A DNA stretch of 7,756 nucleotides from the NCBI GenBank assembly GCA_017828935.1, contig JAGAUG010000095.1:1-7756 (forward strand), written 5' to 3'. This DNA comes from Oscillospiraceae bacterium (GTDB taxonomy: Bacteria; Bacillota; Clostridia; Oscillospirales; Ruminococcaceae). Positions 1-5,058 of the stretch are shown in pieces. Both the position numbers and the translations under genes were made by a program. The number at the start of each line of letters is the position of its first letter. Position 1 is the stretch's first letter. The notes beneath the pieces are model-generated. The model did not search any database. It saw only the letters and a list, made by a program, of their open reading frames with translations, and was not told the DNA's origin.

Positions 1-39
1 ATAAAAATTATTATTATTATAAAAAATAGCATTTATCAT
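1..39 (-). CDS. prp: Start of probable ribosomal-processing cysteine protease Prp (partial)
   Basis: An ATG at 37-39 opens a frame that stays open for all 13 codons to the window edge, giving MINAIFYNNNNFY. It begins 14 bp after the rplU stop codon. In Firmicutes the gene between rplU and rpmA is usually prp (ysxB), the cysteine protease that trims the N-terminal extension of ribosomal protein L27, and Prp proteins typically begin with a short beta strand of the M-I-x-A/V-x-I/F type. The call therefore rests on position and a short compatible N-terminus; the catalytic His and Cys lie outside the window. No strong ribosome binding site precedes the ATG, so translation may be coupled to rplU. 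It could instead be another small ORF. Confidence 0.5.
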   Translation of the reverse strand, partial: MINAIFYNNNNFY

Positions 40-53
40 ATTTTTTATTTAAA

Positions 54-365
54 TTATAATTTTATAGATTCTATTTGCAATTTAGTGTAAGGCTGTCTAT
101 GACCCATACTACGCTTACATCCTTTTTTAGGTTTATAAGTGAATACCTTGATCTTTTTAGACTTACCGTTTTTTAAAACTTTAGCTGTTATTTTAGCTTT
201 TTCGATTATAGGAGAACCTACCGTTGTTTTCTTTCCGTCGCTAACTAAGATAACATCTGAGAAATTTACTATTTCGTCAGCTTGAGATTTTAGCCTTTCA
301 ACAAATATAACATCTCCCTCGGATACACGGTACTGTTTTCCTCCAGTTTTAAATATTGCGTACAT
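54..365 (-). CDS. rplU: 50S ribosomal protein L21
   Basis: This encodes the 103-residue large-subunit protein L21, which binds 23S rRNA. The N-terminus MYAIFKTGGKQYRVSEGD is the L21 signature, and the C-terminal part (residues about 74-103, YKPKKGCKRSMGHRQPYTKLQI) is the basic rRNA-binding end; the length is normal for the family. The ATG at 363-365 is preceded by AGGTG seven bases upstream, and that ribosome binding site is one arm of an upstream RNA helix (see the leader entry). The gene has its own consensus promoter and is followed after 14 bp by what looks like prp, the usual Firmicutes order rplU-prp-rpmA. It is intact. Confidence 0.98.
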   Translation of the reverse strand: MYAIFKTGGKQYRVSEGDVIFVERLKSQADEIVNFSDVILVSDGKKTTVGSPIIEKAKITAKVLKNGKSKKIKVFTYKPKKGCKRSMGHRQPYTKLQIESIKL

Positions 366-449
366 AACTTGGCACCTGCCATTTCTTAATAATCTCGCTG
401 TCTAAGGTGCGAATAAATTTCAACTTAAAAAAAACCTCAGTCAAGCGGC
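366..449 (-). promoter_or_regulatory. L21 leader RNA upstream of rplU
   Basis: The 5' untranslated region between the expected transcription start (about 449) and the rplU ATG is about 84 nt. It holds GCACCT (405-410, minus strand) and AGGTGC (372-377, minus strand), which can pair perfectly over six bases. The second arm contains the AGGTG ribosome binding site. This matches the known Firmicutes L21 leader, a conserved cis-acting structure in front of rplU that is presumed to mediate autoregulation by L21 or a similar signal. The spacing and the GCACCUUAGACAGCGAG-like segment fit that family as I remember it; I could not run a covariance model. Sequestration of the ribosome binding site by the helix is inference. 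Confidence 0.8.
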
Positions 450-455
450 ACTTAT

Positions 456-484
456 ATTATACTAAAAATATTATTATTTGTCAA
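456..484 (-). promoter_or_regulatory. Sigma-A type promoter of rplU
   Basis: On the minus strand TTGACA (479-484) and TATAAT (456-461) are separated by exactly 17 bp, a perfect consensus for the housekeeping sigma factor. It lies just upstream of the L21 leader. The -35 box is embedded in AAAGCTTGACAAA, a string also present at the kinase promoter at 2497-2525. Confidence 0.9.
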
Positions 485-530
485 GCTTTAAATTTAGCGA
501 CTGTTCCCAAAGTGTAAATTTTTTAGGATT

Positions 531-586
531 TTAATATAAAAAAATCGAAGTAACTGTCAAAAGATACCTCGATTTTTTTATATTAA
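531..586 (-). terminator. Rho-independent terminator after the HIT gene
   Basis: Arms 531-552 and 565-586 pair over 22 positions with one mismatch (549/568), around a 12-nt loop. The GC-containing inner stem is flanked by seven A:T pairs, so the minus-strand transcript ends in a run of U, and the plus strand would too. The outer stem includes the HIT stop codon at 583-585, so coding sequence and terminator share bases. It separates the peptide-kinase-HIT operon from the rplU promoter. Confidence 0.85.
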
Positions 587-918
587 AATTTATTATCAAA
601 TAATTTTTTACCTAAAAGATGAAAGTGTAAGTGATTAACAGTTTGACCTGCGTCTTTGCCGTAGTTAGTAATTACTCTAAATCCACTTCCTAAATTATAG
701 TCTTTAGCCAACTTATAAATAACATTAAAGATATCAGAAATAATCGAATTTTTAATATTGATCATGTCATCTAAAGATTCTATATGTTGTTTTGGAATTA
801 CCAATAAATGTACAGGTGCTTGAGGTTCAATATCTTTGAACGCCAATACATTATCATCTTCGTATACAATGTCTGCAAAAATTTTTTTATTTACAATTTG
901 ACAAAAAATACAACTCAA
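583..918 (-). CDS. HIT-family nucleotide-binding protein (Hint-like hydrolase)
   Basis: This is a 111-residue histidine-triad protein of the Hint branch, which hydrolyses purine nucleoside phosphoramidates and similar AMP conjugates in the cytoplasm. It shows a Cys-x-x-Cys pair (C3, C6) typical of zinc-containing bacterial HIT proteins, the conserved YEDDNVLAFKDIEPQAPVHLL block (about residues 19-39), and GQTVNHLHFHLLG (91-103), whose H96-x-H98-x-H100 is the histidine triad. I chose the TTG at 916-918 because AGAAGGTG lies seven bases upstream and because the family begins at this point (normally M-x-C-I-F-C). A longer in-frame start at 987 would add about 23 unrelated residues inside the kinase gene. 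It starts 25 bp after the kinase stop, so the two are probably cotranscribed. The physiological substrate is unknown. Confidence 0.93.
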   Translation of the reverse strand: MSCIFCQIVNKKIFADIVYEDDNVLAFKDIEPQAPVHLLVIPKQHIESLDDMINIKNSIISDIFNVIYKLAKDYNLGSGFRVITNYGKDAGQTVNHLHFHLLGKKLFDNKF

Positions 919-943
919 CAAAAAACACCTTCTTACTTTTGAG

Positions 944-2272
944 CTAACTAACTGGGATAATAACTTCTGTAATAAACGTATCAACATCCATTGAAATTTT
1001 TAAATCCCCTTTGTACTTTTCAATTTCTTGTCTAACACTATCGAGTCCAATTCCATGAAATTCTTTATCTTCTGTCTTGCTAGTTTTGATCTTGCCGTTT
1101 TCAGTTTTTATATCTTGAATGTTCGCAGTATTAGAAATCTTTAAATAAAATTTCTTATGAGGTTCTTGATAAAAAATTACATCTATGGATCTGTACTGAT
1201 CTTTAGAAACTTTACTACAACCTTCAATAGCGTTATTAAGCAAGTTACCAAAGATTATACTTACACTAGCTGGTTCTAATTTAAGGCCATCAGAAAAATC
1301 TCCCATAACTTTAAATTTAAGTCCTGCTCTTTCGGCTTGCTTACATTTTTCTTCTAATATTAAATCCAAAATTGAGCTACCGGTATCAAAATAGTTAGAC
1401 GCCTTTTCAACAGTGCCTTTTAGACCGTTAATATAACCCCTAATTTGATCGATATTTTTACAATCTAAAACATAATTAAAATGATGCATCAAATCATGAT
1501 TAATTCTTCTAACTTGTTGATCAAGCTCAACAGATTTTTGATAGCTTTTATATCTCTCTTCTTCTTTCTCTCTGACAAGCTTATCTTGTTGTTCAAGAAA
1601 CTTATTGCGTTCTATTAAGAGTCTTTCTTTATCTTCTTTTTGTCTTACGATTTTAATTAAAGCTGACATTATTAAGACAGCAATAACACATAAAACCGAA
1701 ACCCAAACAGAAAGCATATGCATCTCGCCAAGAAAAAGAACATATCCTACTACGTTAAAACAAAATAACGCACAAAATTCTATATTAGTAAAAACGTAAT
1801 TTTTATAATCCAAAATATTAGACAATATAAATTCTATTACTAAATATGTAACCAATATCATTATTGCGTTAGTTAAAAAACCAAACGCATCTGAAGAGAT
1901 TTTATCGCTCTTAAAAATAGCTGTGCAAACCAAATTTACGATATAACCCAAACACATAGATGTCGTCATATATGTAAGAACCAAAATCAAATTTTCAACA
2001 AAATGATTTAAATAAAATACAAGAACAAAAACAAGTGAAGCCGATAGATATAATATCTTAGCTGAAAAACCGTTAAACAACGGAGCAAGCTCAGCCAACA
2101 AATAAGCTGAAATTAGACACATAACTCCTAAAATTTTATAAATTTTATTTTTACATGTATATCTAGGTAATGAAGTGTTATCCATCAACCTAACAAAGTT
2201 TAGCCCTAAAAATATACCTACTAACCACTTGTCAACTGACACCAACCCAAACTCTCCCCTTTCATCACTCAT
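944..2272 (-). CDS. AgrC-like GHKL sensor histidine kinase
   Basis: From the ATG at 2270-2272 this gives 442 residues. The N-terminal half holds about six hydrophobic segments (near 44-63, 73-90, 94-118, 133-152, 160-183 and 188-208). A charged, probably coiled linker follows (about 209-255), then INHDLMHHFNYVL with phospho-acceptor candidate H259, an N-box FGNLLNNAIEG (341-351), and a G-box HGIGLDSVRQ (406-415). This layout is that of AgrC/ComD-type kinases, membrane receptors for secreted peptides with a GHKL ATPase domain. The start is uncertain. The ATG lies 11 bp after the stop of a small upstream ORF and has no good ribosome binding site, so it may be translationally coupled. A TTG at 2243-2245 sits eight bases after AAGGGGAG and is an alternative. 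No response regulator is adjacent. The ligand is not shown by the sequence. Confidence 0.9.
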   Translation of the reverse strand: MSDERGEFGLVSVDKWLVGIFLGLNFVRLMDNTSLPRYTCKNKIYKILGVMCLISAYLLAELAPLFNGFSAKILYLSASLVFVLVFYLNHFVENLILVLTYMTTSMCLGYIVNLVCTAIFKSDKISSDAFGFLTNAIMILVTYLVIEFILSNILDYKNYVFTNIEFCALFCFNVVGYVLFLGEMHMLSVWVSVLCVIAVLIMSALIKIVRQKEDKERLLIERNKFLEQQDKLVREKEEERYKSYQKSVELDQQVRRINHDLMHHFNYVLDCKNIDQIRGYINGLKGTVEKASNYFDTGSSILDLILEEKCKQAERAGLKFKVMGDFSDGLKLEPASVSIIFGNLLNNAIEGCSKVSKDQYRSIDVIFYQEPHKKFYLKISNTANIQDIKTENGKIKTSKTEDKEFHGIGLDSVRQEIEKYKGDLKISMDVDTFITEVIIPVS

Positions 2273-2283
2273 AGATACAAATT

Positions 2284-2385
2284 TTATTTTTTGATTACTG
2301 GACCAGGACAAATTCTTGCAGGTCCTGTTGCAATCACAATATCACCCATCTTATTGACAAAACTTGGATTACTAATAAATAACAC
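2284..2385 (-). CDS. Small peptide, candidate AgrD-like signal precursor
   Basis: This 33-codon ORF starts with GTG (2383-2385) and ends with TAA 11 bp before the kinase ATG. AGAAAGGAAG lies upstream with a 10-nt spacer, slightly long. The peptide has a hydrophobic start (LFISNPSF), then NKMGDIVIATG, and ends GPARICPGPVIKK with a single Cys at position 26 followed by seven residues. AgrD-type cyclic-peptide precursors are short, are encoded beside AgrC kinases, and carry one conserved Cys near the C-terminus that forms a thiolactone; the position and the lone Cys fit. It is shorter than typical AgrD (about 40-50 residues), and it lacks the acidic C-terminal tail and any adjacent agrB. Its codons are richer in G and C than the surrounding leader, suggesting selection. 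A shorter start at the in-frame ATG (2347-2349) is possible. I do not recognise a family by sequence, so the function is inferred from context. Confidence 0.5.
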   Translation of the reverse strand: MLFISNPSFVNKMGDIVIATGPARICPGPVIKK

Positions 2386-2438
2386 AAAGCATCATCTTCC
2401 TTTCTTCTAAATTTGCTAATACCAAAAAACATTTATTT

Positions 2439-2465
2439 ACTACGAAAATGTATTAAAATCGTAGT
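2439..2465 (-). other. Hairpin in the kinase operon leader
   Basis: In the leader of about 105 nt between the kinase promoter and the small ORF, ACTACGA and TCGTAGT (arms 2439-2445 and 2459-2465) form a perfect seven-base-pair stem with a 13-nt loop. A perfect short dyad GTTTA-A-TAAAC overlaps one arm at 2464-2474. Either could be an RNA element or a regulator site; no known riboswitch is recognised. Confidence 0.3.
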
Positions 2466-2496
2466 TTAATAAACGTTAAAAAACACTTCTTTTTAT

Positions 2497-2525
2497 ATAA
2501 TATCATAAAATATTATCTTTGTCAA
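2497..2525 (-). promoter_or_regulatory. Sigma-A type promoter of the peptide-kinase-HIT operon
   Basis: On the minus strand TTGACA (2520-2525) and TATTAT (2497-2502) are separated by 17 bp. The -35 box lies in AAAGCTTGACAAA, the same string as at the rplU promoter, and the spacer contains ATAATATTTT as it does there. The start site would be near 2490, giving a leader of about 105 nt before the GTG of the small ORF. Confidence 0.8.
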
Positions 2526-3809
2526 GCTTTAAAATGGATTTTTTGGAAATTTTTCGGAAAAATTAAAGAGAAAATCTAATGCTTTTTTTGTGCTTTTTAT
2601 ATAAATTAATATAATATCAAATAATTATTTTAGTAATTCCAAAGTATTTATATCCGATTGTATTGATATGATAATCTTTAATATATGGCTTAACTAAAAA
2701 AAATCCTGAATAAAAAAATATAGGAATAATTGGCATTTCATCTTCCAAAATCTTTAAAGCACGAAATATTTCTTTATTTGTTTCTTGTTTGTTATTTAAA
2801 CTCGAAATATTATTTAAAATATAATTATAATTTTTATTATTATATCCTGTATAGCTTAAAGAATTTGGCCTAAAAATCTCTAAAAAAGAAACTGGATCAA
2901 AAGATTCTAATATATAAGAATTTTTAACTAGGCCGTTATATTCTAAATTTTTTCTTTTTGTGTTAAAAATCGACCATTCTTGACCTATTAATTTTATATT
3001 AATATTTAAATTATTTTTAAGCATCTCTTGGATAGCTTCAGCAATAACTTTATTTTCGCTTTCTGAATTATAAAGAATTTCTATTGTCGGAAACTTATGT
3101 TTTTCGTCGAATCCTGATTCTTTAAGTAATTTTTTAGATTGATCAAGATCAAAATAATTTAAAAATTCAAAATTTTTATTAATTTTTTTTATAAGATCTG
3201 GGTGTAAAAAACTATTTGCTGGTATTTCTTGAGACTTTCTAATTTTATCTAGAATTTTTTTTCTATCGATTGCTTTAGAAATCGCCTGTCTTGTTTTTTT
3301 GTTTTTTAAACAGTCAATATTAGTATTAAAGCTATAAAAATAAAGTCCATAATAATCAGCTTTAATTAATTCATCACTAAAAGATAATTTTTTTAATTCG
3401 CCAATAGGTACGTTATCTAAAATATCTATATTATTTGATTTATATCCAATATAGGCTGTATTAGGATCGCTTATATATTCAACTAAAATATTGTTTATAT
3501 TAGATTTATTGGTATCATAATAAAATTTATTTTTTTTTAAAACTAAATTATTTTCAGTATATTTTTCTAAACAAAACGGACCATTTGAAATAAACGTATT
3601 TTTATTTTTGGCCCAAAGACCGCTGTCGTCAACAATATCTTCTCTAACCGGCATAAACGGCGTTAAAGATAATAAATAAAATAAATTATCAACTGGTTTT
3701 TCGAGTTCTAATTTTAATTTTGTTTTATTAAGAGCTTTAACTCCTAAAGAAGATACAGACTTTTTTTTATTTATTATATCCCTTGCGTTTTTAATAATTA
3801 AAAACAAAT

Positions 3810-3816
3810 CTTTTTT
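3810..3816 (-). other. A-AAA-AAG slippery heptamer at the OppA frameshift
   Basis: On the minus strand the zero frame reads CCA AAA AAG, which places the heptamer A-AAA-AAG in exactly the phase used by the dnaX -1 ribosomal frameshift. Slipping back one base gives SPKK followed by DLFLIIKN, which joins the two parts with no residue obviously missing. I see no convincing upstream Shine-Dalgarno-like stimulator, and the downstream DNA is AT-rich with no clear stem. Loss of one A from a run of seven explains the data equally well. Confidence 0.6.
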
Positions 3817-4158
3817 GGAGAATAAAAATTTGGTCTTAAAATTCTTTTCCAAGAGAACTCAAAATCTTTTGCTGTTAATTGTTTTTGATCAGACCAATAT
3901 AGATCATCTCTTAAATTAAAAATATATATTTTTTTGTTTTTTGAAACGCTAAAAGACTTAGCGACTCCGAAATTTATTTTGTTTTTTTGTATAACTCTAA
4001 AAAGACCTTCAAAAGTATTATTTATTATATCTGTACCGTCCATCGAACCACAAAGTCCAGGATCAAGTGTCTTTGGACGCTCTGAAATAGCCCAAACAAT
4101 ATTTTTTTGTCGGAGTCTAGATAAATAATTATCTTTAACAGCGCAACTTGTTAAATTT

Positions 4159-4194
4159 AAACTTAAAATTAAACTTAAAATTAAACTTAAAATT
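4159..4194 (-). repeat. Three tandem 12-bp repeats in the lipoprotein signal peptide
   Basis: The plus-strand unit AAACTTAAAATT occurs three times in a row without a mismatch (4159-4170, 4171-4182, 4183-4194). Being 12 bp long it preserves frame and encodes repeated Leu-Ser-Leu-Ile units in the hydrophobic core of the signal peptide. Slipped-strand expansion is the likely origin, and the copy number could change signal-peptide length in four-residue steps. Confidence 0.85.
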
Positions 4195-4251
4195 TTTTTT
4201 ATTTTATTTCACCACCAAATTTTTATAAATAATAAAATATTTTTTTATTTA

Positions 4252-4277
4252 GTTGTTATTTTTCGAGCAACTTTTTT
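4252..4277 (+). terminator. Possible weak plus-strand terminator hairpin
   Basis: GTTGTT (4252-4257) pairs with AGCAAC (4266-4271) over six bases with one G-T pair, around an 8-nt loop, and six T follow (4272-4277). The shape is that of a terminator reading on the plus strand, but no plus-strand gene is seen upstream, so it may be chance in AT-rich DNA. Confidence 0.25.
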
Positions 4278-4294
4278 GATTTTGGGAGGTTTTA

Positions 4295-4360
4295 GTGAAG
4301 ACAGTTTTTTGTTTTATTAAAAAGCGCGCTAATAAAAACAATATGTCAGCAAAAAATTAA
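4295..4360 (+). CDS. Doubtful 21-residue plus-strand ORF with a strong ribosome binding site
   Basis: GTG at 4295-4297 follows GGGAGG by five bases, the best Shine-Dalgarno sequence in this spacer. The frame reads MKTVFCFIKKRANKN and then NMSAKN before TAA. It is basic, has one Cys, and resembles no family I know. It would be the only gene on the plus strand. It encloses an inverted repeat (4312-4337) and is followed at once by the palindrome ATCCCGGGAT. No good plus-strand promoter was found upstream. It could be a leader peptide, a gene remnant or chance. Confidence 0.2.
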   Translation: MKTVFCFIKKRANKNNMSAKN

Positions 4361-4512
4361 AAAAATCCCGGGATAAAATTAAATAAATAATTAATTAGCC
4401 TAATATTTTTTAATTAATTAATATAAATTAAAAAACATAATAATAGTTTTTGGTTTTATTATTTATTTAAAAAATCTCTTAGGTCTATTAGTTATATAAA
4501 AATATATTTATT

Positions 4513-4548
4513 AAAAAACAAACAGTTTAGGCGAGGCTGTTTGTTTTT
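4513..4548 (-). terminator. Bidirectional rho-independent terminator
   Basis: AAACAAACAG (4516-4525) pairs perfectly with CTGTTTGTTT (4537-4546) around an 11-nt GC-containing loop, and flanking A and T runs extend the stem by at least two pairs. T runs follow on both strands. On the minus strand it would end the ferredoxin transcript about 225 bp after the stop codon, before the lipoprotein gene. It could equally end a plus-strand transcript. Confidence 0.75.
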
Positions 4549-4676
4549 GTTTATATTTATAAAAAATAATATTAAAATGCTATGTTAATTATATACACTC
4601 GCGTTAATATATAAAATATAAATCTCTAAAATCAAGGAGCTAAAATAAATTTAGAATAATAATTAAACATAATATT

Positions 4677-4746
4677 AACTCCCCTAAGATCAGATCAAAT
4701 TAAATATAAAATAAATTAATTTAAAATTAAAGATCTTAGGAGAGTT
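4677..4746 (+). repeat. Long-loop inverted repeat downstream of the ferredoxin gene
   Basis: Arms 4677-4691 (AACTCCCCTAAGATC) and 4732-4746 (GATCTTAGGAGAGTT) pair over 15 positions with one mismatch, which becomes a G-U wobble in the minus-strand RNA. The 40-nt loop is AT-only apart from a few bases near the left arm. The plus-strand arm runs directly into six T (4745-4750), the minus-strand arm into mixed sequence. So if it is a terminator it favours plus-strand transcription; otherwise it may act as an mRNA 3' stabiliser for the ferredoxin transcript. Confidence 0.6.
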
Positions 4747-4772
4747 TTTTATATAAATAATTTAATATTAAA

Positions 4773-4943
4773 TTATTTTGGTTGAGGAGCTCCAACAGGA
4801 CAAACAGAAGCGCAAACTCCACACTCGATACAAATATTATCGTCAATAATATATTTAGAATCTCCGCTAGAAATCGCAGCAACTGGACATTCTGGCATAC
4901 AAGCTCCGCAAGAGATACAATCATCGCTGATACAATAAGCCAC
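4773..4943 (-). CDS. 2[4Fe-4S] ferredoxin, clostridial type
   Basis: This 56-residue protein is a soluble low-potential electron carrier, used in clostridia by pyruvate:ferredoxin oxidoreductase, hydrogenases and related enzymes. Two classic cluster motifs are complete: CISCGACMPECP (C9, C12, C15 and C19) and CIECGVCASVCP (C38, C41, C44 and C48). The length and the MAYCISDDCI start match the clostridial family. The GTG start (4941-4943) has AAGGGGGTG eight bases upstream, one of the strongest ribosome binding sites in the window, suggesting high expression. It lies 107 bp after tyrS with a possible promoter of its own, and is followed by a long-loop inverted repeat and then a terminator. It is intact. 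Confidence 0.97.
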   Translation of the reverse strand: MAYCISDDCISCGACMPECPVAAISSGDSKYIIDDNICIECGVCASVCPVGAPQPK

Positions 4944-4983
4944 TTTTAATTCACCCCCTTCAGATTTTTTTATTATAAATATT

Positions 4984-5011
4984 ATTTTAACATAAAATAT
5001 ATAAAAATCAA
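4984..5011 (-). promoter_or_regulatory. Possible promoter of the ferredoxin gene
   Basis: On the minus strand TTGATT (5006-5011) and TAAAAT (4984-4989) are separated by 16 bp, about 40 bp before the ferredoxin start codon. The match is fair in very AT-rich DNA, so the position is tentative, but a separate promoter would fit a highly expressed ferredoxin. Confidence 0.4.
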
Positions 5012-5016
5012 CTGAT

Positions 5017-5058
5017 TAAAATAATATATTTTTATAATTATAAATTTTTATTATTTTA
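5017..5058 (-). terminator. AT-only inverted repeat at the tyrS stop codon
   Basis: TAAAATAATA (5017-5026) and TATTATTTTA (5049-5058) are perfect inverted repeats around a 22-nt AT-only loop, with the tyrS stop codon inside the second arm. The placement resembles the terminator at the HIT stop codon, but there is no G or C in the stem, so termination would be weak and chance pairing is plausible. Confidence 0.25.

Larger units (their letters stand above)
2617..4202 (-). pseudogene. OppA-type peptide-binding lipoprotein, frameshifted and lacking a normal start
   Basis: Read across one -1 shift, this is a near full-length SBP_bac_5 solute-binding protein (about 525 residues; OppA proteins are usually 520-550), which captures oligopeptides outside the membrane for an ABC importer. 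Frame one runs from 4202 to the shift. It has KK, a leucine-rich stretch, and the lipobox LTSC with lipid-anchored C20. It continues ISERPKTLDPGLCGSMDGTD, FEGLFRV and DFEFSWKRIL, all family motifs. At 3810-3816 the frame changes, and DLFLIIKNARDIINKKKSVS onward runs unbroken to TAA at 2617. Without a shift, frame one stops at 3798. The codon at the expected start is ATA (4200-4202), giving ATA AAA AAA where ATG AAA AAA would be normal, 7-8 bases after GGTGGTG. No permease or ATPase genes adjoin it. It may be a recent pseudogene, a slippage-dependent gene, or a sequencing error in a homopolymer. Confidence 0.85.
4203..4772. other. Gene-poor intergenic region of about 570 bp with inverted repeats
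   Basis: No conserved protein is visible on either strand. The region contains a plus-oriented hairpin with a T run (4252-4277), a doubtful plus-strand 21-codon ORF (4295-4360), and an inverted repeat TTTTATTA/TAATAAAA around GCGCGC (4312-4337). It also has the 10-bp palindrome ATCCCGGGAT (4365-4374), AT-rich AATTAATTA repeats (about 4389-4422), a bidirectional terminator (4513-4548) and a long-loop inverted repeat (4677-4746). I found no tRNA, SRP RNA, tmRNA or RNase P signature. No convincing promoter for the lipoprotein gene was found. The number of structures is high for plain spacer, so a small RNA cannot be excluded. Confidence 0.5.

Noticed and set aside
919..987. N-terminal extension of the HIT protein to 987
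   Set aside because: The extra residues overlap the kinase 3' end and match nothing in the family, while TTG at 918 has a well-placed AGAAGGTG and the family N-terminus.
2273..2311. Upstream TTG start for the kinase (position 2311), adding 13 residues
   Set aside because: It has no ribosome binding site, adds no conserved residues and overlaps the small peptide ORF in another frame; the ATG at 2272 or the TTG at 2245 is more plausible.
2304..2327. CAGGAC/GTCCTG inverted repeat as a terminator or attenuator before the kinase
   Set aside because: The stem is only six pairs with a 12-nt loop and no T run, and it lies inside the small peptide ORF where Pro and Gly codons explain the GC bases; it remains a weak alternative to coding.
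4203..4772. Structural RNA gene (tRNA, SRP RNA, tmRNA, RNase P) in the spacer
   Set aside because: No T-loop GGTTCGAATCC-like string, no GGAAG-type SRP apical motif and no CCA-ending tRNA-like half was found.
4736..4924. 62-codon minus-strand ORF over the ferredoxin gene
   Set aside because: It is another frame of the same DNA; the ferredoxin frame has all eight cluster cysteines and a strong ribosome binding site.
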